Assembly: GCA_024645155.1 (NCBI GenBank)
Contig: JAHEGF010000072.1
Coordinates: 1-13,579, forward strand
Direction of reading: 5' to 3'
Source of the DNA: Phyllobacteriaceae bacterium
GTDB lineage: Bacteria; Pseudomonadota; Alphaproteobacteria; Rhizobiales; Rhizobiaceae
Length of the DNA: 13,579 bases
The notes under the pieces were generated by a model, which saw only the letters and a program-made list of their open reading frames with translations, did no database searches and was not told where the DNA came from. This document shows positions 6,358 to 13,579 of this stretch, piece by piece; the stretch's first letter is position 1, and every line of letters begins with the position of its first letter. The position numbers were made by a program, and so were the translations under genes.

Positions 6358-8413
6358 CGGATTGTTCCTGACGCGTAATGATCAGATTGCCATATTGATC
6401 GGTTTCGGCTTTCAGTCCCGGATCGATGAAAATAGTGGCATCGGGTTGCTCGGCCAGTGCCGGCCCTTCGATCGTGGATCCCGCCGGAAGATCCAGGCGT
6501 TCATAGACATCGGCCGTGTGTTCAATGCCGCCGTGCCAGATTTTTCGTTGCCCGGTCAGGCATTGTTCCGTGGTTTTCGTTGCCGGCGGCGTAAAGCCGG
6601 ACAAGTCCAGGCGTGGACGCTTGCCGATGACAGCGACCCGCAGGTTGACCACGCGCATCTTAACCCCCTCAAGCAGCCTGCCATAAGCGTCGAGATAGGT
6701 GATTTCGAAGGATTTGGCCAGAGATTGCAGAGTCAGATCGGCGGGGTCGCTGGCAGCCGAAACGGCAATCGTATGGGTTTGGCCAAGGTAGAGCATATCG
6801 AATTCGAACTGCCGCTCAATGGCGGTCAAAACAGCTTCTGATTGCTTGAGCGTCGCTTCCAGATCGCTGGCGATCCTATCCATAAGACCGCGCATCGCAT
6901 CAAAGTCGAGGTCATCGAGAAGCGTATTGACTGTTTGAACCAGGTCCATCCGCATGTCGGCGACAACGCACCCGATCGCTGACGTAATGCCCGGATAACG
7001 CGGGACGATTGCCGCCGCCAGGCCGATCTCGTTCATCAGGGCGCCGGTGTGCAGGCTGCCGCCGCCGCCAAAGGGCATGGCGGCAAATTGCTTGGGGTCA
7101 TGCCCGCGCTCGATGGAGATGAGACGGATCGCTCCCGCCATCTTTGCGTTTGCAATCCGGATGATCGCTTCCGCCGCATCCATTGCACTGATGCCCAAAG
7201 GCTTGGCGATTTCCTTTTCGATCGCAGATTTGGCCGCTTCGAGATCGAGCCTTTCAATCTTGCCGCCGATTGGCCTGTCGGCATTGATGCGGCCAAGTAC
7301 AATATTGGCATCGGTCACGGTCGGGCGATGGTTGCCAAGCCCATAGGCAACGGGTCCCGGATCAGAACCGGCGCTCTCGGGTCCCACCTCCAGCAAGCCG
7401 CCCTTGTCGACATGGGCGATTGATCCGCCTCCTGCACCGATTGTCGAAATTTCAATCATCGGGGCACGAACAACCAGGCCGAAATCGATTTCTGTTTGTG
7501 CAGCCAGCGCACTCTCGCCGTTGGAAATTAGCGAGACATCAAAGGATGTACCACCCATGTCGCAGGTAATCACATTGTTGAACCCGGCTGCACCTGCAAT
7601 ACGCTGTGCTGCGATCACGCCGGCTGCGGGGCCTGACAGGGCCGTTCTGACCGGCATTAGCTTGGCCGTGTCAACATTCATGACCCCGCCGTTCGACTGG
7701 ACGATCATGACATCCGCTGATGCACCTTCATTCCGCAGTCCCTTTTTCAACTTTTCCAGATAGTTGGCGACCACCGGCTGCAGATAGGCATTCAGGGTGG
7801 CCGTCGAACACCGTTCGAATTCCCGGATTTCCGGAAGAATTTCGGTCGCGGCGGTAACGTGGGGATTGGGCCATATTTCGCGGACAGCCTGTGCGGCCAG
7901 CAGTTCGTTGTGGGAATTGGCATAGCCATTGATAAAAAATATGCAGACGGCCGTGCAGCCTTCTGACAACAATTGACGGGCGGCGATACGAACCTGGTCA
8001 AGGTCGACCTCTGTGCGAACGGTCCCATCGGTTAAAGTGCGTTCATCGATCTCGAGACGGCAATCGCGTGTGACAACCGGCTCAAACATGCCCCAAAGGC
8101 CCCATGTCGTTGGCCGATCGCGCCTGCGCATTTCGAGCACATCGCGAAATCCCCGGGTCGTAATGATGCCCGTCTTGGCGCCCTTTCGCTCCAGGAGGGC
8201 GTTGGTTCCTACCGTTGTTCCGTGAACGACCGTCGAAATGTCGCTGAAATCGCCAGCCCCTTCCGCGATCCCGGCGATAAACCCCTGCGACTGGTCACTA
8301 ACGGTCGACGGTACCTTGGCGACCTTCAGATTGCCGGTTGTCTCGTCAAGAACAAACACATCCGTATAGGTACCGCCCACATCCACACCGACGACCAAAC
8401 GGGAACTGCTCAT
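6350..8413 (-). CDS. hyuA: Hydantoinase/5-oxoprolinase family subunit A (HyuA-like)
   Basis: ATP-binding subunit of an ATP-dependent cyclic amide hydrolase. Family members open 5-oxoproline, N-methylhydantoin, caprolactam or related rings, and relatives are acetone or acetophenone carboxylases. The 687-residue protein is of normal length for HyuA. It carries the ASKHA-type phosphate motif DVGGTYTDVF (11-20), HGTTVGTNALLERKG (64-78), QSNGG (239-243), SGPAAG (260-265), the second phosphate motif DMGGTSFDVSL (285-295) and IGAGGGSIA (325-333). The gene overlaps HyuB by 4 nt (ATGA), so the two subunits are probably made in equal amounts. HyuB precedes HyuA in transcription order. Family is certain; the substrate is not readable from sequence. 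No carboxylase gamma-subunit gene is present, which favours hydrolase over carboxylase. Confidence 0.95.
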   Translation of the reverse strand: MSSSRLVVGVDVGGTYTDVFVLDETTGNLKVAKVPSTVSDQSQGFIAGIAEGAGDFSDISTVVHGTTVGTNALLERKGAKTGIITTRGFRDVLEMRRRDRPTTWGLWGMFEPVVTRDCRLEIDERTLTDGTVRTEVDLDQVRIAARQLLSEGCTAVCIFFINGYANSHNELLAAQAVREIWPNPHVTAATEILPEIREFERCSTATLNAYLQPVVANYLEKLKKGLRNEGASADVMIVQSNGGVMNVDTAKLMPVRTALSGPAAGVIAAQRIAGAAGFNNVITCDMGGTSFDVSLISNGESALAAQTEIDFGLVVRAPMIEISTIGAGGGSIAHVDKGGLLEVGPESAGSDPGPVAYGLGNHRPTVTDANIVLGRINADRPIGGKIERLDLEAAKSAIEKEIAKPLGISAMDAAEAIIRIANAKMAGAIRLISIERGHDPKQFAAMPFGGGGSLHTGALMNEIGLAAAIVPRYPGITSAIGCVVADMRMDLVQTVNTLLDDLDFDAMRGLMDRIASDLEATLKQSEAVLTAIERQFEFDMLYLGQTHTIAVSAASDPADLTLQSLAKSFEITYLDAYGRLLEGVKMRVVNLRVAVIGKRPRLDLSGFTPPATKTTEQCLTGQRKIWHGGIEHTADVYERLDLPAGSTIEGPALAEQPDATIFIDPGLKAETDQYGNLIITRQEQSDG

Positions 8414-10056
8414 TGCAACTTTCCCGTCACATAGCCAAGTTCGATGTCGCGGGCGCGTGCCTCATCGCTGCGTTCTTCCGGTGGGCCGTAACCGCCACCA
8501 CCCGGTGTTTCCAGTCGGACTCGCTGACCGCGTTCAAGCTTGATCCCGACCATCTTTGAAGCCATCGGAGGCGACTTTGGCCCATTCCCGGTATCATAAG
8601 TGAACCGGTTCAGTGCGCCGCTACAGCCGCCGAGTACACCAGGAGGAGCAAACCGGCCGCGTTCGCCAAACAGGAACGCATCGGCATGTTCTTCAAGAAG
8701 CTCGATTTCGTATATTGCACCCAATCCGCCACGGTGCTTGCCATCGCCGCCGGAATCGGGCCGCAACGCCCATTGTGTGAACATTATCGGGTAAGCCGCT
8801 TCAAGTATTTCGAGAGGCGGTATGGTTGCTGTCGAAATGGGCGCATTTCCATGGCTAAGCCCGTCACCGTTGGGGTGACCACCATGGCCGCCACCAAAAA
8901 AAGAGAACATCACCCAGCGCGAACCGTTCGATCTGTAACCGGCGATCGAAAGGGCGTTGATGGTCCCGTAGGCGCATCCGTTGGTGCGCTCCGGCGCGAT
9001 TTGGGCAACCGCCTGAAAGACAACGTCGATAAGGCGCAGGATTGTTTCGGTATATCCGCCGACCGGTTTGGGCGCGGTTGCAGCCAGTATCGAGGCATCG
9101 TCAATGACAAACGACACTGGCTCCAAAACGCCCGCATTTGCCGGAACGTCACCGAACAGGTGCTTCAGGGCCACGTAGCACGCGGCGATCGTCGTCGATT
9201 TGGAGATGTTAACCGGGCCCCTGCAGGCCGGTGACGAGCGGCTGAAGTCCATTTCCATGGTCGCGCCGCTGATTTTCAGATCAAGTGCAATCTTCAGTGG
9301 TGCATCGACGATGCCGTCATTGTCGAGAAAATCCTCTGCTGATACAACTCCATCCGGCAGGCTTTCTATGTGCGACCGCATCAGTTTGGATGCCCGGTCT
9401 TTCAACATCGACAAGGCTTCCAGAACCACTGCATCGCCAAATTCGTCGAGCAGTTCGACCAGCCTTTTTGTGCCGAGATCCAGCGCATTTATCTGGCCGT
9501 TCAGGTCGCCGTAGAGCGAGCCTGGCAGACGGGAATTGGCCGACAGGATATCGACAATATCCTGATTGTACCGCCCTGCAGTAAACAATTTAACCGGCGG
9601 GATCAGCATCCCTTCCTGGAAACACTCCGTTGCAACCGGATTGTAGTTTCCAGGAACATTGCCGCCGACATCGTGCCAATGGCCAACTGAAGCCAGATAG
9701 CAAAATACCTGCCCGTTTCGGAACAGTGGCTTAACCAGCCGGAAATCTGAAAGATGGCTGCCGCCGGCGTAGGGGTCGTTGAATATGTACACGTCGCCAT
9801 CGGCAAGATTTCCGTCACTGGCCGCCTTGCCAATAACCGCCTTGACCGCAAACGCCATGATGCCGACGAAAATCGGCAGGCCCGACTTGCCCTGAACCAG
9901 GGTATCGCCGCCGGCCGCATCGTAAAAACCATGCGAGGCGTCATGAGCCTCGGCGATGATCGGATTGAACGCCGAGCGGAATAACGTCGCGTCCATTTCG
10001 TCGACGATCTGCTCAAGCCTGCCTTTCAGGATCGCAAGTGTTACCGGGTCAATCAT
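8410..10056 (-). CDS. hyuB: Hydantoinase/5-oxoprolinase family subunit B (HyuB-like)
   Basis: Partner subunit of HyuA, thought to hold the catalytic metal site where the ATP-activated ring amide is attacked. The 548 residues match family length. Visible motifs include FNDPYAGGSHLSDF (92-105) and VGHWHDVGG (124-132), whose Asp and His residues fit metal ligands. GPVNISKSTT lies in the middle, FGGGHGGHPNGDG in the C-terminal half, and the glycine-rich TPGGGGYGPPEER near the end. The Tyr-Gly-Pro-Pro ending followed by an Asp/Glu-rich helix is typical of the family. The ATG at 10056 overlaps the stop of the lyase gene by 4 nt (ATGA), and the gene in turn overlaps HyuA by 4 nt. The upstream Shine-Dalgarno is weak, so translation likely depends on coupling. 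Acetone carboxylase subunits are distant relatives, but the gene set does not fit that enzyme. Confidence 0.95.
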   Translation of the reverse strand: MIDPVTLAILKGRLEQIVDEMDATLFRSAFNPIIAEAHDASHGFYDAAGGDTLVQGKSGLPIFVGIMAFAVKAVIGKAASDGNLADGDVYIFNDPYAGGSHLSDFRLVKPLFRNGQVFCYLASVGHWHDVGGNVPGNYNPVATECFQEGMLIPPVKLFTAGRYNQDIVDILSANSRLPGSLYGDLNGQINALDLGTKRLVELLDEFGDAVVLEALSMLKDRASKLMRSHIESLPDGVVSAEDFLDNDGIVDAPLKIALDLKISGATMEMDFSRSSPACRGPVNISKSTTIAACYVALKHLFGDVPANAGVLEPVSFVIDDASILAATAPKPVGGYTETILRLIDVVFQAVAQIAPERTNGCAYGTINALSIAGYRSNGSRWVMFSFFGGGHGGHPNGDGLSHGNAPISTATIPPLEILEAAYPIMFTQWALRPDSGGDGKHRGGLGAIYEIELLEEHADAFLFGERGRFAPPGVLGGCSGALNRFTYDTGNGPKSPPMASKMVGIKLERGQRVRLETPGGGGYGPPEERSDEARARDIELGYVTGKLQ

Positions 10057-10937
10057 GGGTCGCTTTCATCGCTGTCGTAAATGCGTCCGGCATCCAGCAT
10101 TTGTGGTGTACCGATCACGTCGTTCATACCTGCAAAATCCATCATGCGCTCACGAAACGGTCGCGTTGTGCCGTTTGACAAAAGGCTGGAGAAATATTCC
10201 TGTGTCAGCCGGGTCTGCGCTCGAACAAGCCCGCCGGGGAAAATCACGATACTGTAGCCGATGGCTTCCAGTTCGCCAGCAGAAAGCATCTCGCTCTTGC
10301 CGCCTTCAACCATGTTGGCAAGCAACGGCAGCCGGCCCCCAAGCCGGCCGACAATCGCATCCATGGCGGCCCGATCTTTTGGCGCCTCGACAAACAACAC
10401 ATCGGCACCGGCATCGGCATAGCGTTCGGCGCGCTCAATCGCCGATTCCAGGCCCTCGACGGCAATCGCATCGGTGCGGGCGATGACAAGCGTATCGCTA
10501 CTTGTACGTGCGTCGAGCGCTGCGCGTATCTTGCCGGCCATCTCCCTGGCCGATATCAACACCTTGCCATCAAGATGCCCGCACCGCTTCGGGTAGGATT
10601 GGTCTTCGATCTGTATGGCGGCTGCGCCTGCTCGCTCAAATACCCGCACACAACGCTGCACGTTGAGTGCATTGCCGAACCCGTTATCCGCATCGGCAAT
10701 CAAAGGAATTGAAATCCTGTCGCATATCTGTGCCAGAGTTTCGGCGACTTCACTCATGGACACCAGGCCGATGTCGGGGCGCCCCAACCGTGTGTAGGCG
10801 ATACTGGCCCCCGACAGGTAAACAGCCTCGGCGCCGGCCTTTTGTGCAAGAAGTGCAGACAATCCGTCGAATATGCCCGGTGCCAGCAGGATCTTTTTTC
10901 CCGCCAATCGTGTCCGCAATCCGGATACTGCCGTCAT
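10053..10937 (-). CDS. Isocitrate lyase/PEP mutase superfamily C-C lyase (methylisocitrate or dimethylmalate lyase-like)
   Basis: Predicted Mg-dependent aldol-type lyase that splits a substituted malate into pyruvate (or another 2-oxo acid) and a carboxylic acid. The 294-residue TIM-barrel protein has the superfamily core LLAPGIFDGLSA (17-28), YLSGASIA (40-47), metal-binding ADADNGFGN (81-89, with D82 and D84), ED at 111-112 and ARTDA (153-157). The lyase signature PKRCGH (116-121) includes catalytic Cys119, which separates carbon-carbon lyases from PEP mutase and phosphonate enzymes. Relatives are methylisocitrate lyase PrpB, 2,3-dimethylmalate lyase and oxaloacetate hydrolase/decarboxylase. 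No prpC or prpD is nearby, and the upstream LeuCD-like pair suggests a dimethylmalate- or citramalate-type substrate. ATG at 10937 shares one base with the LeuD-like stop (TGATG) and follows AGGGAAG; TTG at 10940 is a less likely start. Confidence 0.9.
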   Translation of the reverse strand: MTAVSGLRTRLAGKKILLAPGIFDGLSALLAQKAGAEAVYLSGASIAYTRLGRPDIGLVSMSEVAETLAQICDRISIPLIADADNGFGNALNVQRCVRVFERAGAAAIQIEDQSYPKRCGHLDGKVLISAREMAGKIRAALDARTSSDTLVIARTDAIAVEGLESAIERAERYADAGADVLFVEAPKDRAAMDAIVGRLGGRLPLLANMVEGGKSEMLSAGELEAIGYSIVIFPGGLVRAQTRLTQEYFSSLLSNGTTRPFRERMMDFAGMNDVIGTPQMLDAGRIYDSDESDP

Positions 10938-11434
10938 CAAATCTTCCCTGCGCTGAATCGCTTTTCAAGGTGAGGTACCAATCCGCCATCTGCCAGTATT
11001 TGCATCAGAAAACCGGGGATGGGTTGACAGGCAATCGGATCGGCATCGCCGGCAACTACAAGTTTGGCCTGCGCAAGATCCAGTTCAGCCGTGTCACCAT
11101 CCCGGATTTGATCTGTATCGGCGCATTCGAACACCGGCAGGCCGAGATTAATGGCGTTGCGATAAAAGATTCCAGCAAAGGACTTCGCGATGACGGCACT
11201 GACGCCGAGATGCCGCAACGCTTGTGCTGCCTGTTCGCGCGACGATCCGGTGCCGAAATTGAATCCCGCGGCGATAATATCACCAGGTTTCACATTAACG
11301 GCAAACCCGGCATTGACGGATTCCAGACAGTGGGCCGAAAGCTGGTCCAGCGGTGCGTTCATGTATTGCCCCGGCGCCAGTGCATCGGTGTCGATATCAT
11401 CTCCGAATTTCCATATGCGCACCATGCCTGTCAC
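10937..11434 (-). CDS. Aconitase-superfamily hydratase small subunit (LeuD/DmdB-like)
   Basis: Swivel-domain subunit that pairs with the product of the preceding gene. From the GTG at 11434 it has 165 residues, the length of the short archaeal-type LeuD class rather than the roughly 200 of the enteric type. Motifs are the N-terminal FGDDIDTDALAPGQYM, then FGTGSSREQA carrying the catalytic serine, and the C-terminal AKSFAGIFYRNAINLGLP. Two departures stand out. The substrate-specificity loop after GQ reads YMNA, where isopropylmalate isomerases and homoaconitases (as I recall) have YLVY- or YLRT-like sequences. SSREQ replaces the usual SSREH. GTG overlaps the large-subunit stop by 4 nt (GTGA), and AGGGG eight bases upstream (11447-11443) supports it over ATG at 11425. 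Leucine synthesis is unlikely because no leuA or leuB accompanies it. Confidence 0.88.
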   Translation of the reverse strand: MTGMVRIWKFGDDIDTDALAPGQYMNAPLDQLSAHCLESVNAGFAVNVKPGDIIAAGFNFGTGSSREQAAQALRHLGVSAVIAKSFAGIFYRNAINLGLPVFECADTDQIRDGDTAELDLAQAKLVVAGDADPIACQPIPGFLMQILADGGLVPHLEKRFSAGKI

Positions 11435-12705
11435 CGGTGCCGCCCCTGAATTTCGCGCGGATCGGCAATGTAACCTGCCACTGCCGACGCAGCCACTGTG
11501 TAGGGGGAACCGAGAAAGACCTTGGAAGATGGTGCACCCATGCGGCCGCGGAAATTGCGCGCTGTCGTCGAGATGCACACGACGTCTTCGCCGAGCCGGT
11601 CCGGGCCGTAACCGGCACAGATGCCGCAAGCATTCGGAAGGATTTCGGCCCCGGCCTCCGCAAACAGCGCCATCAGGCCTTCATTTTTGGCAATTTCCTG
11701 GTCCTTCAGGGACGCAGGCGCGATTTTTAAGGTGACATTGGATGAAAGTTTGCAGCCGCGCAGAACTTCCGCTGCCATGCGCAGATCGGCCAGTTTGGCC
11801 CCCGTGCAGGCCCCGATATAGGCGACGTTGACTGGTACCTTGTTGTAGTCGCCAACCTGGGCCGCATTGGCCGGCGAGTGCGGTGCGGCGACCTGTGGCT
11901 CAAGTGCCGATGCATCGAATATGTGGTGGGCTTTCAACCGTGCGCCGACGTCCGTTCTCCAGAAATCGGCATTCTCGACTGTTCGACCGCATTCACGAAG
12001 ATACCCGGCGGTTGTCTCATCGGGCGCAATTATCCCGGCCTGGCCGCCGAGTTCCGCTGTCATGTTGGACAATGTCATGCGCTCCTGCATGTCGAGTTTT
12101 GCAACGGCTGAACCCCGGTATTCAACGGCCTGGTACTGGCCGCCATCCATGCCGAGCTTGCCGCAGGTATAAAGCATCATGTCCTTGGCTGAAATTCGTG
12201 GACCAAGTTGCCCGGTCCACTCGATCAGGATCGTCTCTGGTACCTTGATCCAGATTTCACCGGTCAGGAGCACACCGGCCATTTCGGTTGCCCCGATGCC
12301 GAACATGTAGGTGCCGAATGCACCGCCGGTTGGCGAATGGCTGTCACCACCGACAACAAACATCCCGGGGATCAGGTGCCCGTTTTCCGGCACGACGACA
12401 TGGCAGATGCCCTTCTCGTCGTAAAAGGCGCGAATGCCCTGATCGGCAACCCATTTTTTTGTCAGCGCCTGTATCGAACGGGTTTCATCGTCATGGGCCG
12501 GCACGTAGTGATCAGAGACAACCACGACCTTGTTCGGGTCCCATACCGTGCCGCCGAAGCGGTCAAGAATCGGCTTTACTCGCCGTGGGCCGCCTGAATC
12601 ATGAATCATGGCAAGGTCTACCCGGGCGGTTACGATGTCGCCGGGTGATACCGATTGGTGGCCGCTTGCTGTGGCTATTATTTTTTCGGCCAGTGTTTGC
12701 GGCAT
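11431..12705 (-). CDS. Aconitase-superfamily hydratase large subunit (LeuC/DmdA-like, [4Fe-4S])
   Basis: Catalytic iron-sulfur subunit of a hydro-lyase that adds or removes water at a C-C double bond of a di- or tricarboxylic acid. The 424 residues match the short LeuC class. DSHSPTGGAFG (121-131) is the family signature. The three cluster ligands are Cys300 in IGACTGAKLADLR and Cys360/Cys363 in NACGICAGYG; this leaves the fourth iron free to bind substrate, as in aconitase. HDSGGPRR (35-42) replaces the commoner HD-x-T segment. Context with a lyase of the dimethylmalate type points to dimethylmaleate, citraconate or maleate hydratase activity; isopropylmalate isomerase is the main alternative. 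The ATG at 12705 has GGGGAGG immediately upstream (12714-12708, only 2 bases of spacer) and lies 13 bases after the TRAP permease stop; an upstream ATG at 12750 would run inside the transporter gene. Confidence 0.9.
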   Translation of the reverse strand: MPQTLAEKIIATASGHQSVSPGDIVTARVDLAMIHDSGGPRRVKPILDRFGGTVWDPNKVVVVSDHYVPAHDDETRSIQALTKKWVADQGIRAFYDEKGICHVVVPENGHLIPGMFVVGGDSHSPTGGAFGTYMFGIGATEMAGVLLTGEIWIKVPETILIEWTGQLGPRISAKDMMLYTCGKLGMDGGQYQAVEYRGSAVAKLDMQERMTLSNMTAELGGQAGIIAPDETTAGYLRECGRTVENADFWRTDVGARLKAHHIFDASALEPQVAAPHSPANAAQVGDYNKVPVNVAYIGACTGAKLADLRMAAEVLRGCKLSSNVTLKIAPASLKDQEIAKNEGLMALFAEAGAEILPNACGICAGYGPDRLGEDVVCISTTARNFRGRMGAPSSKVFLGSPYTVAASAVAGYIADPREIQGRHR

Positions 12706-12718
12706 CTCCTCCCCGTTT

Positions 12719-13579
12719 CTACTTGGAAAAACTTGGCAGCCAGGTTGCAATTTCGGGCCACACGATCAAAAGGCCCACCAGCACGATGGCACATCCCATG
12801 AACGGCATGGCTGCCATGTAGATATCGCGCATCGTGGTATCGGGCGTCGAAACGCCCTTCATAACGAACAGCAACAGACCGAATGGCGGCGTGGTAAAAC
12901 TGATTTCAAGCGCCAGCAATACGATGACACCGAACCAGATCAGGTCGAAGCCGAGTGTCTGGGCCAGCGGAAAGAAGATCGGTACGGTCAGCAGCATCAT
13001 CGATAACTGGTCCATGAACATGCCGAGGATCAAGAGGATGCAAAACATGATGATCAGCATGGAGAGTGGCTGAAGGTCAAAACTGGTGGCCCAGCCGATC
13101 AGGCCCGAACTGGCACCTGAGAACGCGAGCAGCGCCGAAAAGGTGGCGGATCCGAAAATGATCAGCAATGCCATGACGGTGACTTTCAATGCACCGGTAA
13201 CCGAGTTCAAGAATGCTTCCCACGTCAGCTTGCCGTAAAGGGCAGCAAGGAGAAGAACGCCCAAACAGCCAAACGCGGCCGATTCCGACGGTGTGGACCA
13301 GCCGTTCAGGATCAGCAAAATGACGCCGATCACGATGGATACCATCGGCACGACATCAAACAGCAGCAATTTGCCGCGCTGTAACCAGCTTGTCGGTTCG
13401 ACGTCGTAGGGCGGCGCCGCATCGGGATCGATCAGGCACATGATGAGAATGAGGATTGCATAAAAGCAGGCAAGCATCAGGCCCGGTACGACGCCCGCGA
13501 TCAGCAGCTTGCCAACATCCAGATTGGCAAGCGTTGCCAGCAGGACGGCCAATGCCGAAGGCGGGACCAGCATCGCTAG
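12719..13579 (-). CDS. TRAP transporter large permease (DctM-like), 5' partial
   Basis: Membrane component of a periplasmic-binding-protein-dependent, ion-driven organic acid importer. About 287 C-terminal residues are present; the frame continues past the right edge, so the N-terminal third (normal length is 425-460) lies outside. It is strongly hydrophobic, with roughly eight membrane segments. DctM hallmarks are LVPPSALAVL near the start of the visible part (compare the family's L-I-P-P-S), GWSTPSESAAFG (compare G-x-x-T-P-T-E-A-A-A), and the late SFTTPPFGLLLFVMKG (compare I-T-P-P-x-G-x-x-L-F). The binding protein DctP and small permease DctQ would be expected further right. Its stop lies 13 bases before the hydratase gene, so it is probably co-transcribed and imports the substrate of this pathway, most likely a carboxylate. 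Confidence 0.93.
   Translation of the reverse strand, partial: LAMLVPPSALAVLLATLANLDVGKLLIAGVVPGLMLACFYAILILIMCLIDPDAAPPYDVEPTSWLQRGKLLLFDVVPMVSIVIGVILLILNGWSTPSESAAFGCLGVLLLAALYGKLTWEAFLNSVTGALKVTVMALLIIFGSATFSALLAFSGASSGLIGWATSFDLQPLSMLIIMFCILLILGMFMDQLSMMLLTVPIFFPLAQTLGFDLIWFGVIVLLALEISFTTPPFGLLLFVMKGVSTPDTTMRDIYMAAMPFMGCAIVLVGLLIVWPEIATWLPSFSK

Larger units (their letters stand above)
4296..13579 (-). other. Probable single catabolic operon (8 genes visible)
   Basis: Eight same-strand genes run without a gap larger than 46 bases. The junctions, in transcription order, are 13-nt gap, 4-nt overlap (GTGA), 1-nt overlap (TGATG), 4-nt overlap (ATGA), 4-nt overlap (ATGA), 8-nt overlap (ATGGCTGA) and 46-nt gap. 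Such consecutive stop-start overlaps imply translational coupling of the enzymes from hydratase to isochorismatase. No internal promoter, terminator or regulator gene was seen. The promoter and any regulator must lie beyond the right edge. Confidence 0.85.

Noticed and set aside
5740..10056. Creatinine/N-methylhydantoin pathway (HyuAB followed by N-carbamoylsarcosine amidohydrolase)
   Set aside because: The pairing of HyuAB with an isochorismatase-fold gene suggested it, but the hydrolase lacks the required Cys, and the hydratase, lyase and FrdA-like genes have no place in that route.
10053..10937. Methylcitrate cycle PrpB
   Set aside because: The lyase keeps the same catalytic signature, but prpC, prpD/acnD and a propionate regulator are absent, and an aconitase-family pair of the two-subunit type precedes it.
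10667..11449. 260-codon plus-strand open frame opposite the lyase and LeuD-like genes
   Set aside because: The minus-strand proteins carry clear catalytic motifs; the plus-strand translation is an arginine/cysteine-rich shadow.
10937..12705. LeuC/LeuD of leucine biosynthesis
   Set aside because: No leuA or leuB nearby, operon neighbours are catabolic, and the small-subunit substrate loop is atypical. A paralogous isomerase is still possible but less likely.

Overview
The window looks like chromosomal DNA of a flagellated alphaproteobacterium, possibly a marine Hyphomicrobiales or Rhodobacterales relative. That placement rests on the style of the chemotaxis genes (multi-HAMP soluble-type receptor, cheR-cheB-cheD), on the TRAP transporter, and on moderately GC-rich, tightly packed genes. 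It is inference from gene content, not from a marker gene. No RNA genes, insertion sequences, phage genes or CRISPR arrays were seen.

Left arm (1-4275, plus strand) is the end of a chemotaxis cluster. It holds the C-terminal part of a methyl-accepting chemotaxis protein ending in a CheR-type pentapeptide (EWEEF), then cheR, cheB and cheD, the adaptation module. CheR methylates the receptor, CheB demethylates and deamidates it, and CheD deamidates it. cheR/cheB and cheB/cheD overlap by 4 nt (ATGA and GTGA), so they are very probably one translationally coupled unit. cheA, cheW and cheY are not in the window.

Right arm (4296-13579, minus strand, converging on cheD) is one long catabolic operon read from right to left. 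The order is a TRAP-transporter large permease (5' end off the window), an aconitase-superfamily large subunit (LeuC/DmdA-like), its small subunit (LeuD/DmdB-like), an isocitrate-lyase/PEP-mutase superfamily C-C lyase, HyuB, HyuA, an isochorismatase-fold hydrolase, and an FrdA-like FAD dehydrogenase. From the LeuC-like gene to the isochorismatase every junction overlaps by 1-8 nt. The other two junctions are 13 and 46 nt.

Read as a pathway, the right arm suggests uptake of an organic acid or ring compound, ATP-dependent opening of a cyclic amide or imide (HyuAB), possible redox adjustment of a succinate-type product (FAD enzyme), hydration of a substituted maleate (LeuCD-like), and cleavage of the resulting substituted malate to pyruvate plus a short acid (ICL-like lyase). 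The hydratase-lyase pair resembles dimethylmaleate hydratase plus 2,3-dimethylmalate lyase of anaerobic nicotinate breakdown. Its combination with HyuAB, a Cys-less isochorismatase-fold protein and an FrdA-like flavoprotein matches no pathway I recognise. The substrate cannot be settled from sequence alone.
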